Positions 43,499-52,860 of a stretch of 64,000 bases of DNA are shown piece after piece. Origin of the DNA: Turicibacter sp. TJ11. Lineage in GTDB: Bacteria; Bacillota_I; Bacilli_A; MOL361; Turicibacteraceae. The stretch lies in the NCBI RefSeq assembly GCF_021497505.1, contig NZ_CP069349.1:2066001-2130000 (forward strand), read 5' to 3'. The notes under the pieces are model-generated. The model searched no databases. It saw nothing but the letters and a program-made list of their open reading frames with translations, and had not been told where the DNA came from. Every line of letters begins with the position of its first letter. The first letter of the stretch is position 1. The translations under genes were made by a program, and so were the position numbers.

Positions 43499-43800
43499 AA
43501 AGCTCACTCCTTACAGTAAACATTTAGACTTCAACTCTATTAAAATACTATTCTTATTTTACATCTAAAACTCGACAATAAACAATAAAAATAACATCTG
43601 TGTGTAAAATAGTAAACAAAAATCGATAATATCAGACGTTTTTTTATATTTTTTTCATTTTAAAATCCATAAACTATATCAGTATCCAAATTCTATTGCA
43701 TAAAAAAGTTGTCATCTTAAACGTTGTATATCATAATAGACATATCAATGTCTTGGACTAACCTTGCATCATCACTTTGTAACAATGGGGAGGGAAACAG
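43499..43800. other. Divergent gap between mnmG and the ABC exporter
   Basis: No gene seen. AT-rich; it should hold promoters for both sides. It coincides with a rearrangement junction between mnmG and dnaN. Confidence 0.45.
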
Positions 43801-44700
43801 GTGCTAGTTTTAAAAAATGTAAATAAGATCTTCCATGATACTCATGCCGTTATGGATTTAAACCTTAGTCTTAAAAAAGGTGAGATTTACGGTTTACTCG
43901 GAGCTAATGGTGCCGGTAAAACAACAACCTTTCGAATGATTTTAGGACTTTATGAGCAGACGTCAGGTGAAATTAGTTGGGATAATCATCCGCTAAACGA
44001 ATCCATTAATGATTTAATTGGTTATCTTCCAGAAGAACGTGCACTTCTTCAGAAATTAACAGTTAAAACTCAAGTCAGCTATCTTGCTATGCTAAAAGGA
44101 ATGAGCGAAGATCAAATTGAAAAAGAACTTGATTATTGGCTTGAGAAGTTTGAAATCTCTCATTATAAAAACAAAAAAATTAAAGAATTATCAAAAGGAA
44201 ATCAACAAAAAATCCAATTTATTTGCGCTATTATCCACAATCCCGAACTAATTATTCTAGATGAACCTTTCACAGGGTTAGACCCTATCAATTTAGAAAT
44301 GATGAAAGAGGAAATTATTAATTTCAAAAACCAAGGTAAAACAATTATCTTCTCTTCTCATCGAATGGAACATATAGAGACACTTTGTGATCGTGTAACG
44401 ATTCTTCGAAAAGGAAAAACGGTTCTACAAGGACATTTAAAAGAGATTAAACAACGTTACAATGCACGAAAAATCTTAATTCAAGGACAACTTGATTATG
44501 ATTTTCTTAAGTCAATCCCTCATGTCATTGAAGTCACACGTCAATCTGATGAATGGTGTGTACAAATTGATGATAAACAGTATACCTCTACTATCTTCGA
44601 CGCTTTAAAACCAAATCATCAAATTGAAAAATTTATGATTTGTGAACCATCACTACATGAAATTTTTATTGAAAAGGTGGGACAAGCTTATGAAGAGTAA
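43801..44700 (+). CDS. ABC transporter ATP-binding protein (NatA-like)
   Basis: ATPase of an ABC-2 exporter, 299 aa. Walker A GANGAGKTTT, signature LSKGNQQK, Walker B LIILDEPFTGLDP, and His in FSSHRMEH. The C-terminal extension (about 210-299) is of the NatA/YhaQ kind. GTG start with GGGAGGG 6 bases upstream. It overlaps the permease gene by 11 bases. It runs against replication and sits between mnmG and dnaN, where no such genes occur in Bacillus. Substrate unknown; sodium or antimicrobial peptides are possible from the family. Confidence 0.9.
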   Translation: MLVLKNVNKIFHDTHAVMDLNLSLKKGEIYGLLGANGAGKTTTFRMILGLYEQTSGEISWDNHPLNESINDLIGYLPEERALLQKLTVKTQVSYLAMLKGMSEDQIEKELDYWLEKFEISHYKNKKIKELSKGNQQKIQFICAIIHNPELIILDEPFTGLDPINLEMMKEEIINFKNQGKTIIFSSHRMEHIETLCDRVTILRKGKTVLQGHLKEIKQRYNARKILIQGQLDYDFLKSIPHVIEVTRQSDEWCVQIDDKQYTSTIFDALKPNHQIEKFMICEPSLHEIFIEKVGQAYEE

Positions 44701-45946
44701 ATTTTGGAATTATGTACTGTATAACTATTTTCGAAAAATAAAAAGTAAAGTCTTCATCGGATTTAATATTTTCTTGATCATCGTTGGATTAGTGCTGAGT
44801 CAGCTTGGAACCATTGTTAAATTTTTTAATGAAACTTTTGATTATTCTGAGACGATTGTTATTGTGGATAAAACAAAGCAACTTTATTCAAGATTTGAAG
44901 AAGATTTTAATCATTTATTATCTGATGTTCATTTAGAACAAAGCAATCAGTCTGAGGAAGTTCTAGACAAAAAAATAGAAGATGGAACGATTTCGGCTTA
45001 TTTTGTCATTGCCTATAACGATCAACATCTTCTTGAAGCAACTTATGTAGCTGAGGATTTTTCAAATAACTCTCATTACACGATTGGTGAGCAACTTTTA
45101 TCTAGTTACAATAAAGAAATCGCGATGCACTCTGCTGGCCTAACACAAGAACAAATTAATTTATTGACTGAAAACTTCTCTATGACTAAAATTTCTTTAG
45201 ATGAAAATGCTCAAACCGCAGAAGAATCAATGGGTAATCTAGCGATTGCCTATGTCTCTATCATGTTCATCTTTTTATTCTCATACCTTTATTCTGTTTA
45301 TGCAGGACAGGAAGTGATGGAGGAAAAAACTTCTCGTGTCATGGAAATTATCATCACTTCTATTTCTCCAATGAAACAACTTTACGGAAAAATTGTTTAT
45401 AATAGCCTATACGCTCTCACACAATTGACGATTTTTATGACACTTTTTCTCGTTTCTTTTCAATCGATGCTAAAAAACTTACCTGAAGATATCATGGAGA
45501 ATATTTCTATCATGATTTCACCCGATCAAGCGAAAATTGTCATTTATATCATCATTTTCGCAATTGTTGCTTATCTTGTCTATCTCGTAAGTGTTCTTAT
45601 TTTGAGTTCGATTATTAGTTCCGTAGAAGAATATCAAATTGCCATTTCACCTATCATGATTATCGGGGTCGTTTCATTCTACATTGGAATATTTGGAATC
45701 ACATCTCCAGAAGCACCATTTATTAAAATCATGTCTATGATTCCATTCATTTCACCATACATTATGCCATTACGCATAGCTACGATGACGGTATCAACAT
45801 CGATGATTTGGCTTTCAATTGCTTTAAATATTGTCGTTATTATTTTGGTTCTAACCTTCGGAGCACGTGTTTATAAAAATGGAATCTTAAATTACTCAGG
45901 TGATTCTGTATTTAAAAAATTTATTCAAGCAACAAAAAAATCGTAA
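44690..45946 (+). CDS. ABC-2 type permease (NatB-like)
   Basis: Membrane subunit of the exporter, 418 aa. One N-terminal membrane helix (about 20-40), an extracytoplasmic domain of about 140 residues, then five to six membrane helices in the C-terminal half. EEKTSRVMEIIITSISP is the typical coupling segment of ABC-2 NatB/YhaP permeases. The ATG at 44690 has AAAAGGTGG about 9 bases upstream and overlaps the ATPase gene by 11 bases. Followed by a strong terminator. Confidence 0.9.
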   Translation: MKSKFWNYVLYNYFRKIKSKVFIGFNIFLIIVGLVLSQLGTIVKFFNETFDYSETIVIVDKTKQLYSRFEEDFNHLLSDVHLEQSNQSEEVLDKKIEDGTISAYFVIAYNDQHLLEATYVAEDFSNNSHYTIGEQLLSSYNKEIAMHSAGLTQEQINLLTENFSMTKISLDENAQTAEESMGNLAIAYVSIMFIFLFSYLYSVYAGQEVMEEKTSRVMEIIITSISPMKQLYGKIVYNSLYALTQLTIFMTLFLVSFQSMLKNLPEDIMENISIMISPDQAKIVIYIIIFAIVAYLVYLVSVLILSSIISSVEEYQIAISPIMIIGVVSFYIGIFGITSPEAPFIKIMSMIPFISPYIMPLRIATMTVSTSMIWLSIALNIVVIILVLTFGARVYKNGILNYSGDSVFKKFIQATKKS

Positions 45947-45948
45947 TT

Positions 45949-45979
45949 TACTCTGACCAACTCTTTAGTTGGTCTTTTT
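45949..45979 (+). terminator. Terminator of the ABC exporter operon
   Basis: Stem GACCAACT/AGTTGGTC followed by seven T. Confidence 0.9.
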
Positions 45980-46203
45980 TTAACACAAGATCAATTATTA
46001 CAAAAGTCACGATTCTAGACTCTAAACCAATTCTGTGGATTCTTTCTCTTGTTTGATTGGTTTAATCTAATCATTCATTGTCCACAGCTTACTTCTTCAA
46101 GTTACTTTAAAGTTCGATTGAATCTAACAACGAAATTCATCATTTTTTATCAAAAATGATCGAAATACTCAAGATACCTTGTGTATAACTGTCCACTTAT
46201 CCA

Positions 46204-46236
46204 CAAAAAAAAGAGCCAAACGGCTCTCTTTTATTC
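46204..46236 (-). terminator. Terminator of dnaA-dnaN
   Basis: Stem AGAGCC/GGCTCT with flanking A and T tracts; on the minus strand it ends in eight T. A perfect DnaA box at 46197-46205 abuts it. Confidence 0.82.
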
Positions 46237-47367
46237 CATACGGACAGGTACAATTAACTGAATTGTTGTTTCATCGTATTGATCACGTAAAATGAAAGGA
46301 CGCATATCTCCATTAAAACTCATAATTACATCAGAGTTATTGATTGCTTTTAACGCATCAATGATAAATAATGCGCTACATGCAATACGTAATTCTCCTC
46401 CAGATAACATCTCCACTTGAACTTCTTCTTCAACTTTTCCAACTTCAGGAGAGTTAGCTGTGATTAATAACTTCCCTTCCTCAGGTAAGATATTTAATTT
46501 TACAACATTTGAAACTTGATCACGTGCAATTAAAGCTGCTCGATCAAATGCATTATACAATTCATGATAATTTGCTTTAATCTCAATACCGAATGTTGTT
46601 GGAACAAATTCTTTTGTCTCAGGATAAATTCCATCTAATAAACGTGATTGGAATGAAATGTTTCCAATTTGGAATAAGATTTGATTATTTGATAAATAAA
46701 CATCTACTGATTCATGAGAATCATCTAATATTTTTGATAATTCAATCAAGCTACGCCCTGGGATGACAATATTGAATGGATCATGTAACTTATTTAATAA
46801 AATAGTCTTTTTAGATAATCGGAAACTGTCTGTTGCAACACACATTAATTCATCAGCATCGTAACGGAAGTTTACACCTGTTAAAACTGGGCGATTTTCA
46901 CTACTAGCTGTTGAGAAAACTGTTTGACGAATAATTGTTTTTAGTAATTGTTTTTCTAAATGAATTGGATCATCGTTTTTAATGAGTTCAATATTTGGAT
47001 ATTGAGAAACATCAAAACCATTTAATGTATACTCACTTCGCCCACATTTGATTGTGACATAGTTTCCTTCAAATGTACTAATCTCGATATTATCACCATT
47101 TAATTTTTTAATAATTTCGATAAAGTATTTTCCTGGAATAATAATTGATCCGACTGAGTCAATTTGAATCACTTGTGTATCATTTACCTCTAGTGGTAAA
47201 AACGTATTAATTGTAATATCTGAATCACTTGTTGTTAAATAAAGACCTTCTTCTGAAACTACAAATTTAATTCCCGTTAAAATTGGTAATGGTGTTTTTG
47301 AAGGAATTGCTTTGCTAATATACGACAGTTGGGTTAATAATAATTGACGGTCAACTTTAATTTTCAA
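46231..47367 (-). CDS. dnaN: DNA polymerase III beta sliding clamp
   Basis: Processivity clamp of the replicase, 378 aa, three tandem clamp domains of about 125 residues. Landmarks: ENRPVLTGVNF in the second domain and the C-terminal QLIVPVRME. The start is taken as a TTG at 47367, since AGGAG is 8 bases upstream and MKIKVDRQLLL fits the family; a GTG at 47376 is adjacent to that site. It lies 180 bp after dnaA. The usual next gene, yaaA, is displaced. Confidence 0.96.
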   Translation of the reverse strand: MKIKVDRQLLLTQLSYISKAIPSKTPLPILTGIKFVVSEEGLYLTTSDSDITINTFLPLEVNDTQVIQIDSVGSIIIPGKYFIEIIKKLNGDNIEISTFEGNYVTIKCGRSEYTLNGFDVSQYPNIELIKNDDPIHLEKQLLKTIIRQTVFSTASSENRPVLTGVNFRYDADELMCVATDSFRLSKKTILLNKLHDPFNIVIPGRSLIELSKILDDSHESVDVYLSNNQILFQIGNISFQSRLLDGIYPETKEFVPTTFGIEIKANYHELYNAFDRAALIARDQVSNVVKLNILPEEGKLLITANSPEVGKVEEEVQVEMLSGGELRIACSALFIIDALKAINNSDVIMSFNGDMRPFILRDQYDETTIQLIVPVRME

Positions 47368-47547
47368 ATTAATCACTCCTATATAGTTATATATTATAGC
47401 TTTTTTATAATCGTTTTAGTAATAATTTTTGTGGATATAGGGGATAATGACTAAAAACAGCATAAGCTGAGTCTTTTAGACCTGTGGATAACTTGTGGAT
47501 AGATTGTAGATAACCTATCTGTCAATCTCCACTTACCTGTTTATAAG
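47368..47547. other. dnaA-dnaN spacer with DnaA-box cluster and possible unwinding element
   Basis: On the minus strand: TTATCTACA, CTATCCACA, a perfect TTATCCACA (47483-47491), TTATCCCCT and ATATCCACA, then an AT-rich stretch. Next to the last box (47430-47438) the plus strand reads TAGTAATAA (47418-47426), which fits DnaA-trio repeats. By position this equals the B. subtilis incC region where strands open. Confidence 0.7.
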
Positions 47548-48894
47548 TTAAGAGAGAATTTGTTTTAAATCGCTAATCGCTTTTTTAAGTTCATCGTTTT
47601 CTTTAAGCTCTTTTTCTATCTTTTCGCAACCGTGCATAATGGTTGTATGATCACGTCCACTAAAAGCTTCCCCAATTTTAGGAAATGAACTTCCTGTTAA
47701 CTCACGAGTTAAAAACATCGCTACTTGACGTGCATATGCGATATTTTTCTTGCGTTTTTTTGATAAAATGTCAGCAACTGACACATCATAGTACGCCCCG
47801 ACTTCTTTAATAATATTATTAACATCTACTTTTGAATTTTTCTGTTCTGCTCTAAATAAGTCTCTTAAAGCTTCATTCGCTAATTCAATAGTAAAATCTG
47901 AATTATTGATGGTTGCATAAAAAATTAATCGCTTTAAGGCCCCTTCTAATGTACGAACATTGCTATTAAATTTACTTGCAATAAACTCTAAAACTTCTTC
48001 TGGAAACTCCTCTAAATTTATATTTTCTCCCGCTAACTTTTTCTTCATAATTTCAATACGTGTTTGTGTATCTGGAATTTGAATATCCGCCTGTAGTCCC
48101 CATTCAAAACGTGATGTTAAACGATCCATAATATCTTTTAAATCTGATGCTGGGCGATCCGAAGTAATGACAATCTGTTTATTGTTATTATAAAGTTCAT
48201 TAAATGTATTGAAAAATTCGGTTTGTGTTTGTTCTTTTTTAGATAAAAATTGAATATCATCAATTAATAAAACATCAATATTACGATATTTTTCTTTAAA
48301 TGCCTCAAAATTATTGTCTAATGTTGCATGGCGATAATCGTCGATAAATTTCTCAGACGTACAATATAAAATGCGAGATGATGGATTATCATCTAAAATA
48401 AAATTCCCAATCGCTTGCATTAAATGCGTCTTTCCTAGACCTACCCCACCAAAAATATAAAGGGGATTAGCAACCTCACCCGGGCGTTCCGCGACCTGCA
48501 AAGCAATCATGTAAGCTAAACGATTACTTTTTCCTGCCACAAAACGATCAAATGTATAAGTAGTATTTAAATTCCCTCGATAATATTTTGGAAGATTCGG
48601 ATCAGGTTTAGTTAAATCAAAAGCGTGTTGATCATTTTTGACATAATCATTTGTAATAAATTTAACATCGTAGTTGAATCCTGATACTTCCGAAATCATT
48701 TCAACTACCTCTTTTAAATAAAATTTATCTAACATAAATTGTTCATGATTATTTTGAACAACAACGTACATTTTATTATTTTTAACTTTATATACTTTTT
48801 TAGGAGTACTAAAGAACATATCAAAAGATTGTTGAGAAATATTAGATTTTAGTCGATCAATAGCATCATCCCATATTCGTTGATATTTTTCCAC
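47548..48894 (-). CDS. dnaA: Chromosomal replication initiator protein DnaA
   Basis: AAA+ initiator that binds DnaA boxes and opens oriC, 448 aa. Domain I about 1-80, Walker A GGVGLGKTHL, Walker B LLIDDIQFL, and the DNA-binding signature GRDHTTIMHGCEKI near the C terminus. The GTG at 48894 is preferred: GAGG is 8 bases upstream and MEKYQRIWDDA matches the family start; a GTG at 48903 lies within the ribosome site. An extended -10 (TATGCTATAAT) is 40 bp upstream. Confidence 0.97.
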   Translation of the reverse strand: MEKYQRIWDDAIDRLKSNISQQSFDMFFSTPKKVYKVKNNKMYVVVQNNHEQFMLDKFYLKEVVEMISEVSGFNYDVKFITNDYVKNDQHAFDLTKPDPNLPKYYRGNLNTTYTFDRFVAGKSNRLAYMIALQVAERPGEVANPLYIFGGVGLGKTHLMQAIGNFILDDNPSSRILYCTSEKFIDDYRHATLDNNFEAFKEKYRNIDVLLIDDIQFLSKKEQTQTEFFNTFNELYNNNKQIVITSDRPASDLKDIMDRLTSRFEWGLQADIQIPDTQTRIEIMKKKLAGENINLEEFPEEVLEFIASKFNSNVRTLEGALKRLIFYATINNSDFTIELANEALRDLFRAEQKNSKVDVNNIIKEVGAYYDVSVADILSKKRKKNIAYARQVAMFLTRELTGSSFPKIGEAFSGRDHTTIMHGCEKIEKELKENDELKKAISDLKQILS

Positions 48895-48903
48895 CGCATA
48901 CAC

Positions 48904-49251
48904 CTCATCCTAAAGTCTCTTCTATCAACATTATAGCATAACAAAATCTTAAAAAAGTCCACAATGTTCAAAAAATCAACAAAAAGTTATAAACATGACT
49001 GTGGATATGTGGTGTAGTCCAACAAAGTCCTACACTTTTCGACAATCCACAGTGGATAATTAACAGCTTAATACATCGTCATATCAACGTTTATCATAAT
49101 TATCCCCATTATCCACAAAGTAGAGTGTAAACAACTTGTCGAATTGTGAATAATATTGTGGAATGAAGTTTTATAATCGGGGATAACTTCTTCTTAATCA
49201 CATATCCACAGTGGATAACTTGTGCATACACATATATCCAAAAAGTAATGA
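48904..49251. other. oriC: Replication origin oriC (dnaA-rpmH part)
   Basis: Dense DnaA boxes: TGTGGATAT (49000-49008), AGTGGATAA (49051-49059), TTATCCCCA (49100-49108), perfect TTATCCACA (49109-49117), GGGGATAAC near 49180, TATCCACAGTGGATAAC (49203-49219). AT-rich, between dnaA and rpmH, where gene direction switches from mostly leftward to mostly rightward. This is the classic Firmicute origin site. Confidence 0.9.
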
Positions 49252-49280
49252 TTGACTTTATAGTTAGGATTCACTATAAT
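49252..49280 (+). promoter_or_regulatory. rpmH promoter
   Basis: TTGACT (49252-49257), a 17-bp spacer and perfect TATAAT (49275-49280), 43 bp before rpmH. Confidence 0.85.
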
Positions 49281-49323
49281 ATTGAACTATGCTATGGTAT
49301 AAAACTCTTAGGAGGTGTTATAG

Positions 49324-49458
49324 ATGAAACGTACTTGGCAACCAAACAAACGTAAACGTGCAAAAACTCATGGTTTCCGCGCTCGTATGGCAACACCAGG
49401 AGGACGCAATGTTTTAGCTCGTCGTCGTAAAAAAGGTAGAAAAGTGTTATGTGCATAA
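49324..49458 (+). CDS. rpmH: 50S ribosomal protein L34
   Basis: A 44-aa very basic ribosomal protein, often missed for its size. It starts [19 protein letters not shown] and contains [19 protein letters not shown]. The last residues are VLCA; most homologues end in VLSA, so the Cys is a small oddity. AGGAGG lies 8 bases before ATG. It has a consensus promoter and is followed by its own terminator before rnpA. Confidence 0.97.
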   Translation: MKRTWQPNKRKRAKTHGFRARMATPGGRNVLARRRKKGRKVLCA

Positions 49459-49487
49459 GACCACTCTTTAAAGTGGTCTTTTTACTA
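49457..49487 (+). terminator. Terminator or attenuator after rpmH
   Basis: Stem AAGACCACT/AGTGGTCTT with a T-run, between rpmH and rnpA. It probably lets rpmH be made in excess over rnpA. Confidence 0.85.
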
Positions 49488-49513
49488 GCTAAAAAAATAT
49501 AGCGGGTGAGAAC

Positions 49514-49855
49514 ATGCAAAAAAAGTATAGAATTAAAAAAAGTCAAGAAATTGAACAAGTCATGAAAAAAGGACGCTCTAAAGCAAATCCTTATTTTATT
49601 GTTTATAAGTATGTCAAACAAGATAATGACAACTTTAGAATCGCTATTTCAGTTGGAAAGAAAATTGGAAAAGCTGTTGAACGTAACAAGATTAAACGCT
49701 ATATTCGTAATGTAACAACTGAGCATAAGCATGAAATGAATCCAAACTACGATTATTTCGTCATTGCTCGTAAAGGTGTAAAAGATTTAGATTATTTAAC
49801 ATTTAAAGATAAATTAGAACAATTATATAAAAAAATGGATATTATCCCAAAATAA
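49514..49855 (+). CDS. rnpA: Ribonuclease P protein component
   Basis: Protein subunit of RNase P for tRNA 5' maturation, 113 aa. The RNR motif is ERNKIKRYIRN. The N terminus MQKKYRIKKSQEIEQVMKKG is typical. GGGTGAG precedes ATG. It follows rpmH as in nearly all bacteria, but the membrane insertase gene yidC that normally follows is absent. Confidence 0.96.
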   Translation: MQKKYRIKKSQEIEQVMKKGRSKANPYFIVYKYVKQDNDNFRIAISVGKKIGKAVERNKIKRYIRNVTTEHKHEMNPNYDYFVIARKGVKDLDYLTFKDKLEQLYKKMDIIPK

Positions 49856-49969
49856 AAATTATATTGATTTAGAATCTATCGATCATCTAACTTGGAATAA
49901 CTAATCAGAAAAATCATAGCATGAATTTAAACGTTAGTCGGATATATTTTTAAGAAAGAAGTGATTAAA

Positions 49970-50581
49970 ATGAAATCCAAAATCTTCGAAGGAAAAGTTA
50001 TGGATGATATCATTGTGGCAGCACAGAATCATTTTCATCACGACCAACAACACTTAGTGATTCATGTCTTAGAAGAAAAGAAAGGAATATTCCGAATTGG
50101 AGCCTATATTAAAGCTGAAGTTAGGCTAAATCTTGATCCCATTGAAGAGGGAAAGAAGTATCTTCTTCAATTACTAAATGATTTATGCTTAGAAGGAACG
50201 ATTGAAGTACAGTCTACTAAAAAACTCGTGACATTTAACATAAACAGCAATAATAACGGAATGATTATTGGACGTGAAGGAAAAACGCTTCAAGCGATTC
50301 AAACGTTAACTAGCCAAGTCGTCAATCAATATACCAAAAATCATTTAAAAGTTCTTGTGGATATTAACGGCTATAAACAACAGCAAAATCAAAAGCTTGA
50401 GTACTTCGCTCGTAAAATTGCTAAAGAAGTTACACAGACTAAAATCGATGTAAAACTTGATGCTATGAATGCCTATGATCGCCGATTAATTCATCAAACT
50501 TTATCCGATTGGAAGCATATTAAAACTGTATCTGAGGGTGTCGATCCTGATCGATACATTGTTATAAAATATAAAAAGTAA
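49970..50581 (+). CDS. khpB: RNA-binding protein Jag/KhpB
   Basis: A 203-aa RNA-binding protein with an N-terminal Jag domain (about 1-50), a KH domain with IIGREGKTLQAIQ (about 103-115) and an R3H domain with AYDRRLIHQTL (about 165-176). KhpB binds RNA with KhpA and affects cell elongation and division. ATG at 49970 after AAAGAAGTG; a GTG at 49961 is also possible. Only 114 bp separate it from rnpA, so yidC has been lost or moved from this conserved slot. Confidence 0.93.
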   Translation: MKSKIFEGKVMDDIIVAAQNHFHHDQQHLVIHVLEEKKGIFRIGAYIKAEVRLNLDPIEEGKKYLLQLLNDLCLEGTIEVQSTKKLVTFNINSNNNGMIIGREGKTLQAIQTLTSQVVNQYTKNHLKVLVDINGYKQQQNQKLEYFARKIAKEVTQTKIDVKLDAMNAYDRRLIHQTLSDWKHIKTVSEGVDPDRYIVIKYKK

Positions 50582-50612
50582 ATAGACCTCTAGTAAGAGG
50601 TCTATTTTGACG
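50579..50612 (+). terminator. Terminator of rnpA-jag
   Basis: Stem AATAGACCTCT/AGAGGTCTATT followed by a short T-run. Confidence 0.85.
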
Positions 50613-50694
50613 TTTTTTTAAGGAAGATGTTAAAATAAATATATTTCGAATAAATCATATTAAAAATTAACATAACTGTAATGGAGGTGTCCAA

Positions 50695-52053
50695 ATGTTA
50701 CAAGACACAATTGCCGGAATTGCAACTGCTATGGGTGAAGGTGCCATATCTATCATCCGTGTGAGTGGAGATGATTCAATTTCAATTGTCAGCAAATTAT
50801 TCCGTGGTAAAAATTTAGCAACTGTTCCAAGCCATACAATCAACTATGGTTATATATATGATCCAGAAACAAATAAAAAAATAGATGAAGTACTTGTCTC
50901 GGTCATGAGAGCTCCAAAAACATTTACTGCTGAAGATGTAATTGAAATTAACTGTCATGGTGGAATTTTAGTTACGAATAAAATTCTTGAGCTACTGTTA
51001 GTAGCCGGTGCACGTATTGCTGAACCAGGAGAGTTTACAAAACGCGCATTCTTAAATGGACGTATTGACTTAGCGCAGGCTGAATCGATTATGGATATTA
51101 TCCACGCCAAAAGTGAGCAGTCACTAGCTCTAGCTTTAAATGGATTAGATGGACGTGTTTCTCGTCTAATCAAGGAGATGCGCGAAGAAATTTTAAATAT
51201 CGTCGCTAATATTGAGGTAAATATTGATTATCCAGAATACGATGATGTGGAAGAAATGACAAACGATCTTTTACTTCCTCGCTCGATAGAAATCCATGAA
51301 AAAATGTTAAAATTACTCGATACTGCCCAAACGGGAAAAATTCTTCGAGATGGTATTAAAACAGCGATTATTGGTAGACCTAATGTAGGAAAATCAAGCT
51401 TATTAAATCAATTAATGCGTGAAGAAAAAGCTATTGTAACTAATATTGCTGGAACTACACGTGATACTGTTGAGGGTTACATTAATATCGGAGGATTAAC
51501 GTTAAATTTAATTGATACGGCAGGAATTAGGGAAACCCAAGATATTGTTGAAGCTATTGGGGTTGAAAAATCTAAGAAATTAATTGATGAAGCAGAATTA
51601 GTTTTACTTGTTTTAAATAATAATGAAGCTTTAACTCCAGATGATCGCGAATTATTAAACTTAACAGCGAACAAAAATCGTATTATTATTTTAAACAAAA
51701 CAGACTTAGAAACACGTATCGAAATAGATGAACTTCCTTCATTCGTTGAAACATCAATGGTTCTTGAACGTGGAATTGAAGTCTTAGAGGATACGATTAA
51801 AAAAATGTTTGAGATTGGAGATATTGGCTCAACAGATATGACTTATCTATCAAATGCTCGACATATCGCAAAATTGAAACAAGCGATTACTTCTATCGAA
51901 GATGCTATTAATGCAATGAATTTAGGAATGCTTGTGGATATGGTTGAAATTGATATTAAAAATGCTTGGTATTCACTTGGAGAGATTTTAGGAGAAGAAA
52001 TTGGAGATTCCCTACTCGATGAGCTGTTTAGCAAATTCTGTTTAGGTAAATAA
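50695..52053 (+). CDS. mnmE: tRNA modification GTPase MnmE
   Basis: GTPase that with MnmG modifies tRNA wobble uridines, 452 aa. N-terminal folate-binding domain (about 1-118), then a helical domain interrupted by the G domain: GRPNVGKSSLLNQL, NIAGTTRD, IDTAGIRE and NKTD. It ends in FCLGK, the universal C-terminal Cys motif. GGAGGTG precedes ATG. Its usual follower mnmG lies on the opposite side of oriC; instead a 1-kb noncoding region follows. Confidence 0.97.
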   Translation: MLQDTIAGIATAMGEGAISIIRVSGDDSISIVSKLFRGKNLATVPSHTINYGYIYDPETNKKIDEVLVSVMRAPKTFTAEDVIEINCHGGILVTNKILELLLVAGARIAEPGEFTKRAFLNGRIDLAQAESIMDIIHAKSEQSLALALNGLDGRVSRLIKEMREEILNIVANIEVNIDYPEYDDVEEMTNDLLLPRSIEIHEKMLKLLDTAQTGKILRDGIKTAIIGRPNVGKSSLLNQLMREEKAIVTNIAGTTRDTVEGYINIGGLTLNLIDTAGIRETQDIVEAIGVEKSKKLIDEAELVLLVLNNNEALTPDDRELLNLTANKNRIIILNKTDLETRIEIDELPSFVETSMVLERGIEVLEDTIKKMFEIGDIGSTDMTYLSNARHIAKLKQAITSIEDAINAMNLGMLVDMVEIDIKNAWYSLGEILGEEIGDSLLDELFSKFCLGK

Positions 52054-52054
52054 A

Positions 52055-52092
52055 AACAAAGGACTAGATTAGTTTAAATCTAGTCCTTTTTA
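52055..52092 (+). terminator. Terminator of mnmE
   Basis: Stem AAAGGACTAGATT/AATCTAGTCCTTT followed by T's. Confidence 0.9.
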
Positions 52093-52110
52093 TTCGACAA
52101 AAAAACTCCT

Positions 52111-52250
52111 TATCTACAACAAATTCACATCTTTGTGGACAATATTCGACAGTTATCCCTATCTTATGCACAAGATATACACACCTGAAAACATCATAAA
52201 ATCGACATTTTTAAACATTTATCCCCATTATCCACAAAAGTTATTATTGT
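52111..52250. repeat. Direct repeat copy A with DnaA boxes
   Basis: A 140-bp segment that recurs without gaps exactly 750 bp to the right (copy B); I count 118 of 140 identical bases. It includes TTATCTACA (from 52110), TGTGGACAA, TTATGCACA, and the pair TTATCCCCATTATCCACA with a perfect box at 52228-52236. The same 18-base pair of boxes occurs in oriC at 49100-49117. Confidence 0.85.
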
Positions 52251-52860
52251 TATGGTTATTATATATAAATAAATATATATAATTATGTCACCCCCTCTAC
52301 TATAAATGATATAAAGCTAATTTTAAATCTATCGTATGTTGCGTTACTAATATGAATGGAATCATAAATAATCTAGCTATTTTTATTATTCTTTACACAA
52401 AAATAAAGATCTCAAAATATTTATGTTAACTCTATAAGTAAAATAATTGGGTCTTCATGAAAAAAATATGCTGCTAAAAACAACAGTATTTTAAACAATT
52501 AGTTAAAATAGTGAAATAATTCATATAAGTCGATATTACGATATTAATAATTAAAAAGATTATTTTCATAAAAAGTATGAACTTTTGAGTGATATTACTT
52601 AGTTAATTTAATAACAGTATTTGTATGTTTATATTACTACTTACTGAGATATAATCCCATCAAGTTATCTTTTGTACTATTTTATTAATTTGAAATGTAA
52701 GCTATTAGAATCTGATTTAACTCATTAAGGATCTCTTTCTTCTAACCAACAACTTCAATCTAAGATTAGTGTTATAAATGATTATATAAAAACAAAATTT
52801 TAATAATCTTGTCGAAAACTAAAAAATGAAGATGAACAAAATCTGACATCTTGAATCAAT
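52251..52860. other. AT-rich stretch between repeat copies
   Basis: No gene, promoter or terminator that I can support. Part of a 1-kb intergenic region between mnmE and maf. Confidence 0.4.

Noticed and set aside
49292..49621. 109-codon minus-strand frame over rpmH and rnpA
   Set aside because: Complement of two certain genes, including the 44-aa L34 gene.
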